Shown: in pieces, positions 1-7,343 of the stretch | Position numbering within the stretch: position 1 is the stretch's first letter | How the letters are laid out: every line of letters begins with the position of its first letter | Position numbers and translations under genes: made by a program | The notes under the pieces: generated by a model | The model's database searches: none | What the model was told of the DNA's origin: nothing | The model's input: the letters and a program-made list of their open reading frames with translations, nothing else | Source: Micromonospora noduli | Lineage (GTDB): Bacteria > Actinomycetota > Actinomycetes > Mycobacteriales > Micromonosporaceae | Assembly (NCBI RefSeq): GCF_003264365.1 | Contig: NZ_PYAK01000061.1 | Location: 1 to 34,398 of the forward strand | Direction: 5' to 3' | DNA length: 34,398 nt

Positions 1-404
1 GGTCCAGCCCGGGCGGCCGGAACCGCTGGTCCGGGGCCCGCGGCCGGTGCCGCCGGCGGGCCGGGGTGCGCGGCCGCCGGCAGCGCCCGGCAGGAGAGCG
101 TGCCGGGTTCGTCGGTCAACACCTCGGCGGCGGTACGGGTCACGAACACGCTGAGCCGCTCCACCTGCTCCGGAGTGCGCGCAGCCTCGTACCACCAGCC
201 CTCGTCGCCGGTCGGGCGGTGCCAGCCGAGCGCGGCCAGGCGTGCCTCGTCGTGGCCGGGGCAGATCACCCGCACCACCTCGCGGCGCACCAGCAGCCGG
301 ATCCCGCGCGGACCGGCGGAGAGCTCCAGGTCGGTGTCCCGGTCGCAGCGGGCGACGGTGTCCCGCAGCCGAGCGGCAATCTCCGGCCAGGTCGGCGACG
401 TCAC
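1..404 (-). CDS. YbjN/TY-Chap-like protein, C-terminus cut off by the window edge
   Basis: Partial gene: the frame stays open from a GTG at 404 to the left edge, about 134 codons. The GTG overlaps the stop of the upstream YbaB-like gene in a GTGA, so the two are probably translationally coupled. The visible part has an alternating strand/helix pattern with the segment LAALGWHRP followed by a WWYEA block and a C-terminal helix. This resembles the YbjN / TY-Chap peptide-binding chaperone fold often encoded beside type VII-secretion genes in actinobacteria. The tail near the edge becomes Ala/Pro/Gly-rich, which suggests a linker to a second domain outside the window. Family assignment is by pattern memory and only moderately sure; coding status is well supported by codon usage and the overlap. 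Confidence 0.6.
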   Translation of the reverse strand, partial: MTSPTWPEIAARLRDTVARCDRDTDLELSAGPRGIRLLVRREVVRVICPGHDEARLAALGWHRPTGDEGWWYEAARTPEQVERLSVFVTRTAAEVLTDEPGTLSCRALPAAAHPGPPAAPAAGPGPAVPAARAG

Positions 405-820
405 GCCGGTGCGCCCGGCAGGCGGTCGTCCAGCCGCCCGAGCCGGGCCACGGTCTCCTCCAGCCGGCCCAGCGCCGAGAAGTCCCCCGGAGTGCCGAAC
501 AGGTCGCCGAGCCCCGCGCCGAGCGCGACGTCCAACCCCTCGGTGTGCTCGTCGACGTGCCCGGAGGCGACCTCACGAGCCCGCCGGTACGCGTCGAGCA
601 CCAGCTCGGCCACCCCCTCCGTGCCGGCGCGCAGGGCGGCGGGCGCGAGGGTGAGGCCGGTCAGCGCGCCGGTGGCGTCGACGGTCGCCGAGACCAGCCC
701 GCTCTCGTCGACAGCGGTGCCGGACAGCTCGGCCAGGTCGTCGCGGAGGCCCGCGAACCGGCGTTCGATGTCGGCGATCCGCCCGGCGAGCGCGTCGAAC
801 GCGGACGTCGGGTCCGTCAT
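401..820 (-). CDS. YbaB/EbfC-family nucleoid-associated-like protein
   Basis: A 139-residue protein. The ATG at 820 is preceded by a strong Shine-Dalgarno site (GGGGAGGAA), which rules out the longer upstream start. The N-terminus (AFDALAGRIADIERRFAGLR) is a predicted helix, followed by a short sheet region (GLVSATVDATGALTGLTLAP) typical of YbaB/EbfC. In that family these segments form a DNA-binding dimer. Known EbfC proteins lie near recR and dnaX. In Micromonosporaceae, divergent copies also sit beside WXG100/EspC-like genes, as here, and their role there is unknown. The acidic, Gly-containing C-terminal tail is longer than the core family. It is coupled to the downstream TY-Chap-like gene by a GTGA overlap. 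Divergent transcription from the EspC-like gene suggests shared control. Confidence 0.8.
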   Translation of the reverse strand: MTDPTSAFDALAGRIADIERRFAGLRDDLAELSGTAVDESGLVSATVDATGALTGLTLAPAALRAGTEGVAELVLDAYRRAREVASGHVDEHTEGLDVALGAGLGDLFGTPGDFSALGRLEETVARLGRLDDRLPGAPA

Positions 821-871
821 GAGATTCCTCCCCGTGAATCGTGCGACCGGGTGGTGCCCGGCGGCCGGGAG

Positions 872-881
872 ATCGTATCGT
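872..881. promoter_or_regulatory. Overlapping divergent -10 elements
   Basis: TACGAT on the minus strand (877-872) and TATCGT on the plus strand (876-881) overlap by two bases in the 92-base gap between the YbaB-like gene and the EspC-like gene. Each fits the actinobacterial TAnnnT -10 pattern, and each would give a leader of roughly 25-45 bases containing the observed Shine-Dalgarno site. No good -35 boxes were seen, so this is a candidate only. Confidence 0.4.
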
Positions 882-912
882 CGGTGCGCTCGACTCATGG
901 GGGAGGAACGGC

Positions 913-1245
913 ATGCCGCCGGATATCGATGTCGACGTGCAGGCGGTCCGTCGACTGGAGACAGCCGCCAAGCAGGTCGCCAGCTCGCTGGCCGCGCTGG
1001 AGCGGCAGATCGTCTCGGCCGGCGACGTGCCGTCGGACGCCTTCGGTCACCTGCCGTTCGCCAGCGACATGCTCCGCGACAAGTACGCCGAGCAGGTCAC
1101 CGGCGGCAAGGAGTTGTTCGCCGCCGCGAACGCCGCGTTCGGCCGGGTCGCCACGGCGCTGGCCGACACGGTCGAGGCGTACGAGCACAACGAACGGGAC
1201 CTCGACGCCGGATTCAAGGCCATCCAGTCGGGGCTGCCCGGATGA
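913..1245 (+). CDS. EspC-like small T7SS-associated protein
   Basis: A 110-residue, almost fully helical protein. The ATG at 913 follows GGGGGAGGA; an upstream in-frame start at 841 has no such site. The N-terminal pattern (IDVDVQAVRRLETAAKQVAS) and overall size match the EspC / 'type VII secretion target' families, which form helical hairpins related to WXG100. Near the C-terminus, Y90-E-H-N-E94 fits the YxxxD/E signal used by ESX systems to recognise exported partners. The stop overlaps the start of the next gene (ATGA), so the two proteins are probably made together and may pair. No ESX ATPase or membrane component is present in the window, so the secretion machine would be elsewhere. Confidence 0.75.
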   Translation: MPPDIDVDVQAVRRLETAAKQVASSLAALERQIVSAGDVPSDAFGHLPFASDMLRDKYAEQVTGGKELFAAANAAFGRVATALADTVEAYEHNERDLDAGFKAIQSGLPG

Positions 1246-2303
1246 GCGGCCCGGCCGGCAGCGCCGTCCAACTGTGGAACGGCCTGGACAGCGCGCTCTC
1301 CGGAGTGCAGGACGCCGTCGACAGTGTCTGCCGGACCCTTGCCTGGCCACTGATCCAGCTCGTCGACCTGGTCGACGGCGAGCCCGCCGTGCTGCGCGCG
1401 AAGGCCACCGAGTGGGACGCGCTGGCCGGGCAGGTGCGCGAGCTGGCCCAGGGTCACCGCGGCACCCGGGAGTCCGCGCAGGCCGGCTGGCGCTCACCGT
1501 CCGGTGTGGCGTACGGCCAGCGGTTGGCCGAGGTGGAACAGCAGCTCCTCGACGTCGCCGACCAGTTCGCCGCGACAGCGGAATACCTGCGCAGTGTCGC
1601 CGACGGCCTGCAGACCGTGCACGACGTGCTCGTGGACCTCTGCGTGGAGTTCGTGAACTTCCTCCTGGTGACGCTGGTGACGGCGTTGCTGATGGCGCCG
1701 GTGACCATGGGGGCGTCCTGGGCGGTCGGCGTGGGCGTGACAGTGACCAGGGCCCTGGTCGTGGTCACCCGGATGCTGAAGGTCATCCGACCGCTGGCGG
1801 TGCACCTGCAGAAGGTCATCCGCCTGCTCCAGCGGGTCATGCTGTACCTGCGCAAGCTGCAGGCACACCTCGACAAGCTGGTCAAGATGCAGGACAAGCT
1901 GCGTACCGGCAAGAAGTACGCCGACAAGCGACACGCCGCCGGCAAGGCCGACAAGTGGTTCCACAAGATTTTCGACCCCACGAAGGGCACCTACAAGCTG
2001 GGCAAGTCCGGTTCCCCGTTCGACATGGGCGTCCTCGACCGGGCCGCCGCGCTGCGGGCGCACGGGGTCGCCGACGGGGCCCGGGTGATCGCCCGGGACT
2101 GGGCGACGAACCTGCCGTGGAACGTGCCGAACTCGGTCGTGCACGGTGTCACCTGGGGGACTGTCGCGTTGACCAGCGGGCTCTCCGTTCCCGGCAGCGA
2201 ACAGGTCGGCGACCAGATCGACCAGGCGGTGCAGGGCGGCGCGGACTGGATCGACCAGAATGTCTTCGGGCAGCCGCCGGCGGGTCAGCCGGCGGGCCGC
2301 TAG
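1242..2303 (+). CDS. WXG100-like protein with membrane segment, putative T7SS substrate
   Basis: A 353-residue protein starting at an ATG that overlaps the stop of the EspC-like gene. Residues 50-125 form a helical WXG100-like unit with G82-W83 followed by SPSG at the turn. Residues about 137-177 are a long hydrophobic stretch, probably two membrane helices. Residues 178-250 are very basic and helical (many Lys/Arg), and the C-terminal part is Gly/Asp-rich with no enzyme motif I recognise. The layout (T7SS-like N-terminus, membrane segment, variable C-terminus) is that of polymorphic T7SS substrates or membrane-acting effectors, but no toxin domain is visible. It is followed after 13 bases by the PH-like gene, completing a three-gene operon. 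Confidence 0.7.
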   Translation: MSGPAGSAVQLWNGLDSALSGVQDAVDSVCRTLAWPLIQLVDLVDGEPAVLRAKATEWDALAGQVRELAQGHRGTRESAQAGWRSPSGVAYGQRLAEVEQQLLDVADQFAATAEYLRSVADGLQTVHDVLVDLCVEFVNFLLVTLVTALLMAPVTMGASWAVGVGVTVTRALVVVTRMLKVIRPLAVHLQKVIRLLQRVMLYLRKLQAHLDKLVKMQDKLRTGKKYADKRHAAGKADKWFHKIFDPTKGTYKLGKSGSPFDMGVLDRAAALRAHGVADGARVIARDWATNLPWNVPNSVVHGVTWGTVALTSGLSVPGSEQVGDQIDQAVQGGADWIDQNVFGQPPAGQPAGR

Positions 2304-2316
2304 GGAGGAACGCGTG

Positions 2317-3219
2317 ATGTCAGGGGAGCGAGGCCGGCTCGGTCGGTTCACCGACGCGGTGCTCGGCGGCGCGCGGGCCGCCCGGGACAAGGCTCGCGAG
2401 CTGCGCGACGAGTTCCGCACCAGCGACGAACCCGAACGTGTTCTCGTCGCGCCACTGCTGCCCGGGCAGGAGCTGCGCTACGTGGGGCTCGGCCCGGTCC
2501 GCGCCCCGCAGACCCACAAGGCCGGTCGGCAGCTCGCCGATGTGATGGCCGACGAGTTTGTCGACTCGCTCGACCCGAAGGTGCTGTTCGGGCTACTCAA
2601 CATCGTCAACCCGGTGGTCTGGGTGGACGCGGTGCTGACGCCGGTCCGGCTGGCCGCTGGCGTGCTGCTGCTGCCCGGTAAGGCCGGTGCCATCGCCGCC
2701 GGCGTGCCGGAGGCGGCCGAACCGGAGCCGGCCCCACACCAGCGGGTGCAGCGCGATCCCATCCCGCTCACCGAGGAGCAGGAGGCGTTCCGCGCCCTGT
2801 TCCGGCTCAGCCTGTACCGCCCGCTGGCCGAGCAGCTCGCCGAGATCGCCTACCGTCGCCGGTTCGTCTTCAGCGGCGACCTCGCCACCCTCGCCGGCAG
2901 CCTGCTGCTCTTCCTGGAGCGTTACAGCGGCACCCCGTTGGCGGTGACCGACACCCACCTGCACCTGCTGCGGATGGGCCCCCGCCCGGACGCCGACCGG
3001 CCCGACCGACGGCAACCGCGGGTGCTGTGGAGTGTGCGCCGCGACCGGGTGGCCCGGGTCGACTCGGAGCGCGGCGCGACCGGGCTCGTGCAGCTGACGT
3101 CCACGATCGTCTTCGACGACGGCTCGTGGATCCGGCTCACCCAGCCCGCGCTCCGCGACGATCAGTCGCGCTTCCTGACCGCGATCCACGACCTCCCCGG
3201 ACAGCGTCCAACGCCGTGA
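2317..3219 (+). CDS. Uncharacterised protein with PH-like C-terminal domain
   Basis: A 300-residue protein. ATG 2317 follows GGGAGGA with good spacing; the GTG at 2314 is an alternative. The N-terminus (1-40) is charged and helical. Residues about 90-125 are moderately hydrophobic, followed by a Pro/Glu linker (130-150). Residues 180-292 show two hydrophobic/strand-rich blocks, including VTDTHLHLLRM, VLWSVRRDRVARVD and STIVFDDGSWIRLTQP. This pattern resembles bacterial PH-like domains that bind membranes or partners. I recognise no catalytic motif. Its position as the third gene of the T7SS-like operon suggests a cytoplasmic or membrane accessory of the WXG-like protein. Its stop codon lies inside the first unit of a tandem repeat. 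Confidence 0.75.
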   Translation: MSGERGRLGRFTDAVLGGARAARDKARELRDEFRTSDEPERVLVAPLLPGQELRYVGLGPVRAPQTHKAGRQLADVMADEFVDSLDPKVLFGLLNIVNPVVWVDAVLTPVRLAAGVLLLPGKAGAIAAGVPEAAEPEPAPHQRVQRDPIPLTEEQEAFRALFRLSLYRPLAEQLAEIAYRRRFVFSGDLATLAGSLLLFLERYSGTPLAVTDTHLHLLRMGPRPDADRPDRRQPRVLWSVRRDRVARVDSERGATGLVQLTSTIVFDDGSWIRLTQPALRDDQSRFLTAIHDLPGQRPTP

Positions 3220-3307
3220 CCCGGCCTGCGGGGCCAGCCGTGACCCGGCGTGCTGGGCCAGCCGTGACCGGGCGTGCGGGGCCAGCCGTGACCCGGCCGG
3301 CCGGTCA
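3213..3307. repeat. Tandem repeat, about 4 copies of a 24-base unit
   Basis: Four adjacent units start at 3213, 3237, 3261 and 3285. The first three are 24 bases long and the last is 23. Each begins GCCGTGACC and most end in GGGCCA, with a few substitutions between copies. The array fills the whole convergent gap: the stop of the PH-like gene is the TGA of unit 1, and the stop of the aldo/keto reductase gene (3305-3307) lies in the last unit. Confidence 0.92.
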
Positions 3308-4276
3308 GCCGTCGCGTTCGGGGTAGCCGACCGGCACCGCGGAGACGTCGTCCAGCGCGGTGGTGATCTCCTCGGGCAGGGTGATCCGTTCCACTGCGAG
3401 CGCACCGAGGAGCTGCCCGACCGTTCGCGCGCCGAGGATCGGCGCGGTCACGCCGGGCCGGTCCCGGATCCACGCCAACGCCACCTCCAACGGCGACACC
3501 CCCAGCCCACCGGCCGCGGTGGCCACCGCCTCCACAATGCTGGAGCAGCGCGGCTCCAGGTAGGTCGAGACGAACCGTTCGAAGTGCGGCGACGCGGCCC
3601 GGGAGTCGGCCGGGCGGCCGTGCCGGTACTTGCCGGTGAGCACGCCCCGGCCCAGCGGCGACCAGGGCAGCACGCCGAGACCGAGCGCGTCGCACGCGGG
3701 CAGCACCTCCCGCTCCACGCCCCGCTCCAGCAGCGAATACTCCACCTGGGACGCGACCACCGGCGCCCGCCCCGGCCAGGCGGTCTGCCAGGCGGCGGCC
3801 CGCGCCGTCTGCCAGCCGGAGAAGTTCGACACCCCGACGTAGCGGACCTTGCCGCTGGCCACCGCGTGGTCCAGGGCGGCCAGGGTCTCCTCCAGCGGGG
3901 TGTCCGGGTCGTACCCGTGCACCTGGAACAGGTCGACGTGGTCGGTGCCGAGCCGGCGCAGCGACGCGTCCAACGTGCGCAGCAGGTGCCCCCGGGAGCC
4001 GTCCCGACGTCGGCCACTGCCGGGGCGCAACCCGGCCTTGGTGGCGATCAGCAGCTCCTCACGGGGGACGAGGGAGCCCAGCAGCGAGCCGATCACCGAC
4101 TCGGCGTCGCCGTCGCCGTACACGTCGGCGGTGTCGATCAGGTTGCCGCCCGCGTCGAGGTAACTCTTCAGCTGAGCGGCCGCATCGTCGGCGTCGGTGT
4201 CCCGGCCCCAGGTCATGGTGCCGAGCGCGAGCCGGGAAACCGCCAGCCCGCTTCGGCCGAGCGGTCGCTGTTGCAT
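3305..4276 (-). CDS. Aldo/keto reductase
   Basis: A 323-residue NADPH-dependent aldo/keto reductase of full length for the family. The complete catalytic tetrad is visible: Asp48 and Tyr53 in NLIDTADVYG, Lys80 in LIATKAGL, and His120 in LFQVHGYD. The (beta/alpha)8 pattern continues through GVLPWSPLGRGVLTG and the C-terminal nucleotide-binding IPILGART-like segment (APILGARTVGQL). The substrate is unknown; such enzymes reduce aldehydes, ketones or sugars. The start ATG is six bases downstream of TAAGGT, so the mRNA is probably leaderless. It is divergent from the LLM oxidoreductase. Confidence 0.94.
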   Translation of the reverse strand: MQQRPLGRSGLAVSRLALGTMTWGRDTDADDAAAQLKSYLDAGGNLIDTADVYGDGDAESVIGSLLGSLVPREELLIATKAGLRPGSGRRRDGSRGHLLRTLDASLRRLGTDHVDLFQVHGYDPDTPLEETLAALDHAVASGKVRYVGVSNFSGWQTARAAAWQTAWPGRAPVVASQVEYSLLERGVEREVLPACDALGLGVLPWSPLGRGVLTGKYRHGRPADSRAASPHFERFVSTYLEPRCSSIVEAVATAAGGLGVSPLEVALAWIRDRPGVTAPILGARTVGQLLGALAVERITLPEEITTALDDVSAVPVGYPERDG

Positions 4277-4282
4277 GGGTGA

Positions 4283-4288
4283 ACCTTA
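4283..4288 (-). promoter_or_regulatory. -10 element TAAGGT of the aldo/keto reductase gene (leaderless)
   Basis: On the minus strand TAAGGT is followed by six bases (TCACCC) and then the ATG at 4276. There is no Shine-Dalgarno site, so transcription probably begins at the start codon. Confidence 0.6.
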
Positions 4289-4423
4289 TTTCGAACGTGC
4301 CGCCACGGATATCCTCGCTCCCGTATCTCTGCCGGTTCTGCCGGTTCCGCCGCCCCGGGCTGCCCCGATGGAGGGGGGATCAAAGGGGTCGAGCCGGTGA
4401 TCGAGTCCGTTATCGGCATTGCG

Positions 4424-4429
4424 TAACCT
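4424..4429 (+). promoter_or_regulatory. -10 element TAACCT upstream of the LLM oxidoreductase
   Basis: TAACCT lies 33 bases before the GTG start at 4463. It would give a leader of about 27 bases that contains the GGGGGAGGA ribosome site at about 4451-4459. No clear -35 was seen. Confidence 0.45.
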
Positions 4430-4462
4430 GGGGCGACCTGTGCCACGGATGGGGGAGGACCA

Positions 4463-5515
4463 GTGCGACTCGGGCTCAGTCTCGGATACCAGACGGCGTG
4501 GAGCACACCGGCCGACCACCTGGCGCTGGCCCAGGAGGCGGACCGGCTGGGCTATTCGGTGGTGTGGGCGGCGGAGGCCTACGGCTCCGACTCGCCCAGC
4601 ATGCTCGCCTGGATGGCCGGCCAGACCGAACGGATCGACGTCGGCGCCGCGGTGATGCAGATCCCCGCCCGTACGCCGGCGGCCACCGCCATGACCGCCG
4701 CCACTATCGACGCGCTCTCCGGCGGTCGGTTCCGCCTCGGCCTGGGTGTCTCCGGCCCGCAGGTGTCCGAGGGCTGGCACGGCGTGCGCTTCGCCAAGCC
4801 CCTCGCGCGGACCCGCGAGTTCGTCGACATCGTCAAGCTGGCCATCGCCCGCAAGGAGGTGGCGTACGACGGCGAGCACTACACGCTGCCGCTGCCGGAC
4901 GGCCCGGGCAAGGCCCTGCGGCTGGGCTTCCACCCGCCCCGCGAGCACATACCGATCTACCTGGCCGCTGTCGGCCCGAAGAACCTGGAGCTGGCCGGCG
5001 AGATCGCCGACGGCTGGCTGGCCGTGTTCTACGCCCCGGAGTTCGCCGAGGAGCAGCTCGCCTCGGTGGCCGCCGGACGGGCCAAGGTCGGCAAGGAGTT
5101 GGCCGGGTTCGACGTGGTGCCGTCGGTGCCCGTGGTGATCGGCGATGACGTGGCCTCCTGCGCCGAACTCGTCCGCTGGTACGCCGCTCTCTACGTGGGT
5201 GGCATGGGCAGCCGGCAGCAGAACTTCTACAACCAGCTCGCCACCCGGATGGGCTACGGCGACGCCGCCCGCGAGGTGCAGGACCTGTACCTGGCCAAGC
5301 GGCAGCGCGACGCCGCCGCCGCCGTACCCATGGAGTTCATCGACCGCACCTCGCTGCTGGGCCCGAAGGAGCGCATCGCCGAGCGGATGCGGGAGTACGC
5401 CGCGGCCGGCGTCACCACGCTGTCGGTGACGCTCTTCGTGGCCGACCGGGACAGCGGTGTGCAGACCCTGCGTACCGTCGCCGAGGCTCTCGACCTCTCG
5501 GGAGTCGGCGAGTGA
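4463..5515 (+). CDS. LLM-class F420-dependent oxidoreductase
   Basis: A 350-residue luciferase-like monooxygenase-fold protein. Recognisable features are the N-terminal LGLSLGYQ strand, the conserved ATIDALSGGRFRLGLGVSGPQ block, and the mid-protein IPIYLAAVGPKNLELAGEIADGWL block. These are characteristic of F420-dependent members (the F420 N5,N10-methylenetetrahydromethanopterin reductase-like group). The GTG at 4463 is chosen because GGGGGAGGA precedes it. The reaction is hydride transfer with F420H2 or F420; the substrate cannot be read from sequence. Its stop overlaps the GTG of uppP (GTGA), so it shares a transcript and probably translational coupling with uppP. Confidence 0.93.
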   Translation: MRLGLSLGYQTAWSTPADHLALAQEADRLGYSVVWAAEAYGSDSPSMLAWMAGQTERIDVGAAVMQIPARTPAATAMTAATIDALSGGRFRLGLGVSGPQVSEGWHGVRFAKPLARTREFVDIVKLAIARKEVAYDGEHYTLPLPDGPGKALRLGFHPPREHIPIYLAAVGPKNLELAGEIADGWLAVFYAPEFAEEQLASVAAGRAKVGKELAGFDVVPSVPVVIGDDVASCAELVRWYAALYVGGMGSRQQNFYNQLATRMGYGDAAREVQDLYLAKRQRDAAAAVPMEFIDRTSLLGPKERIAERMREYAAAGVTTLSVTLFVADRDSGVQTLRTVAEALDLSGVGE

Positions 5516-6348
5516 CCTGGGTCGAGGCCATTGTCCTGGGCATCGTCCAGGGACTGACCGAGTTCCTTCCGGTCAGCTCGTCGGGGCATCTGCGCATCAC
5601 CTCGGCGATCTTCTTCGACCGGGACGCCGGCGCGTCGTTCACAGCGGTCACCCAGCTCGGCACCGAAGCGGCAGTGCTGATCTACTTCGCCAAGGACATC
5701 TGGCGGATCACCCGGACCTGGCTGGTGGGCATCCGGGACAAGTCGGTCCGCTCCAGCCTCGACTACCGGATGGGCTGGTACGTGATCGTCGGCTCGATCC
5801 CGATCGGGCTGTTCGGTTTCGTGTTCAAGGACCAGATCAAGACCGCCGGGCGCAACCTGTGGGTGGTGGCGACCACGCTGATCGTGTTCGCCTTCGTGCT
5901 GGCGTTCGCCGAGTACTGGGGGCGGCAGACCCGCACCCTGGAGAACTTCCGGATGAAGGACGGCATCGTGATGGGCTTCGCCCAGGCGATGGCGCTGGTC
6001 CCCGGGGTGTCCCGCTCCGGCGGCACGCTCACCGCAGGTCTGCTGCTCAACCTGACCCGGGAGGCGGCGGCACGGTACTCGTTTCTGCTGGCCATTCCGG
6101 CGGTGGTGATGTCCGGCGTGTTCAGCCTCGGGGACGTCTTCGAACCGTCGGCCCCGGGCACGTCAGTGCCCACGGTGGCCCAGACGATCGTGGCCACCCT
6201 CATCGCGTTCGGCATCGGCTACGCGGCCATCGCCTGGTTGCTGCGTTACGTCGCCCACCACACCCTGTACGTCTTCGTGCTGTACCGGGTCGCGCTGGGC
6301 ACCCTGGTCCTGGCTCTGCTGCTGACCGGCACGATCGACGCCACCTGA
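5512..6348 (+). CDS. uppP: Undecaprenyl-diphosphatase
   Basis: A 278-residue polytopic membrane enzyme of the BacA/UppP family. It dephosphorylates undecaprenyl diphosphate to regenerate the lipid carrier for peptidoglycan and other envelope polymers, and it confers bacitracin resistance. Both signature motifs are intact: EFLPVSSSGH at residues 17-26 and PGVSRSG at 164-170, which form the active site at the membrane. About seven or eight hydrophobic helices are evident. The GTG start overlaps the stop of the LLM oxidoreductase, and a strong terminator follows 12 bases after the stop. The position beside the phosphomutase/DUF3090/SCO1664/mshC block matches the mycobacterial order as I recall it (Rv2130c-Rv2136c). 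Confidence 0.96.
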   Translation: MTWVEAIVLGIVQGLTEFLPVSSSGHLRITSAIFFDRDAGASFTAVTQLGTEAAVLIYFAKDIWRITRTWLVGIRDKSVRSSLDYRMGWYVIVGSIPIGLFGFVFKDQIKTAGRNLWVVATTLIVFAFVLAFAEYWGRQTRTLENFRMKDGIVMGFAQAMALVPGVSRSGGTLTAGLLLNLTREAAARYSFLLAIPAVVMSGVFSLGDVFEPSAPGTSVPTVAQTIVATLIAFGIGYAAIAWLLRYVAHHTLYVFVLYRVALGTLVLALLLTGTIDAT

Positions 6349-6360
6349 CCGATCTGCCGA

Positions 6361-6398
6361 CGGCCCCCGGCTCCGCCCGCAGGCGCAGCCGGGGGCCG
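6361..6398 (+). terminator. Hairpin terminator after uppP
   Basis: CGGCCCCCGGCT (6361-6372) and AGCCGGGGGCCG (6387-6398) form a perfect 12-bp stem with a 14-base loop, just after the uppP stop. There is no U-tract, as is common for actinobacterial terminators. Confidence 0.85.
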
Positions 6399-6469
6399 CA
6401 CTCGTCGTCCCGCCGCTCCCCGGGTGGTGCCGCCAGAGCCCGCGACGGCCCGGCGCCGGGCCCAGGTCA

Positions 6470-6475
6470 TAGGGT
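6470..6475 (+). promoter_or_regulatory. -10 element TAGGGT (leaderless)
   Basis: TAGGGT is followed by six bases and then the GTG at 6482. No Shine-Dalgarno site is present, so the phosphomutase mRNA is probably leaderless. Confidence 0.6.
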
Positions 6476-6481
6476 GGTCCC

Positions 6482-7186
6482 GTGGCGACCCTTCTGCTTC
6501 TGCGACACGGCCGAACCACGGCGAACGCCGATGGCGGCCTGGCCGGCCGCCAGCCGGTCGAGTTGGACGACACCGGGCGCGCCCAGGCCACCGCGGTCGG
6601 CGAGCGGTTGCGGGCGGTGCCGCTGGCCGCGGTGGTGACCAGCCCGCTCATCCGGTGCCGGCAGACCCTGGAGTTGGCGCTCCCGCAGGCCGCCCCGGTG
6701 GTCGAGGACGGGCTGATCGAGTGCGACTACGGCAGCTGGGAGGGGCAGCCGCTGAAGAAGCTCGCCAAGGAGCCGCTCTGGCCGGTGGTCCAGCAGCACC
6801 CCAGCGCGGCGGTCTTCCCCGGTGGGGAGGCGATGGCGGCGATGGCGGCGCGTGCCGTGGCGGCGGTGCGTTCCTGGGACGCCCGGGTGACCGCCGAGCA
6901 CGGGCCCGAGGCGGTCTGGTTGGCGTGCAGCCACGGCGATGTGATCAAGGCCATCGTGGCGGACGCGCTCGGCGTACACCTGGATGCCTTTCAGCGGATC
7001 GTGGCCGACCCGGCGTCGGTGACGGCGATCCGGTTCACGCCGCTGCGTCCGTTTCTGGTGCGACTCAACGACACCGGTGGCGACCTGGCGGCACTGGTGC
7101 CGCCGCCGGTCAAGCGGCGTCGGCGCGCGAACCGCGTGGCCGACTCGGACGCGGCCGTCGGCGGCGGGGCGGGTGCGTCGCGGTGA
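6482..7186 (+). CDS. MSMEG_4193-family histidine phosphatase / phosphomutase-like protein
   Basis: A 234-residue member of the histidine phosphatase (phosphoglycerate mutase-like) superfamily. LLLRHG at residues 5-10 carries the nucleophile His9 and Arg8. The second catalytic His is in ACSHGD, and an acid residue lies in ECDYGSWEG. The 'conserved hypothetical, phosphomutase' family is the first member of an actinobacterial trio with DUF3090 and SCO1664-type proteins, both directly downstream here. The M. tuberculosis homologue (Rv2135c, as I recall) behaves as a phosphatase, but the physiological substrate is unknown. GTG 6482 is supported by TAGGGT six bases upstream. The C-terminus is a basic, Ala/Gly-rich tail. 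Confidence 0.92.
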   Translation: MATLLLLRHGRTTANADGGLAGRQPVELDDTGRAQATAVGERLRAVPLAAVVTSPLIRCRQTLELALPQAAPVVEDGLIECDYGSWEGQPLKKLAKEPLWPVVQQHPSAAVFPGGEAMAAMAARAVAAVRSWDARVTAEHGPEAVWLACSHGDVIKAIVADALGVHLDAFQRIVADPASVTAIRFTPLRPFLVRLNDTGGDLAALVPPPVKRRRRANRVADSDAAVGGGAGASR

Positions 7187-7330
7187 GGCGCGTCACGACA
7201 CCGCCCCCGGCCGGAGCGTCGGCGCACGCCAGAAAGGCCGCCACGCCCGGGTTTAGGCCCTGGTACGCCGGGCGCGCCGCCGCTGCGGCGATTCGCGTCG
7301 GTGGGGTGCGCGACGCCAAGGCGGGCCGGA

Positions 7331-7336
7331 TAGGGT
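7331..7336 (+). promoter_or_regulatory. -10 element TAGGGT of the DUF3090 gene (leaderless)
   Basis: TAGGGT lies seven bases before ATG 7344. This supports ATG 7344 over the in-frame GTG at 7338, which would be only one base downstream of the hexamer. Confidence 0.55.
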
Positions 7337-7343
7337 CGTGGGT

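Noticed and set aside
66..2303. 745-codon frame starting far upstream of the WXG-like gene
   Set aside because: Its first half is antisense to, or in another frame of, the YbaB-like, TY-Chap-like and EspC-like genes; the real start is ATG 1242, in the ATGA overlap.
3213..3307. CRISPR array
   Set aside because: Units are directly adjacent without spacers, and no cas genes are nearby; the same applies to the right-edge array.
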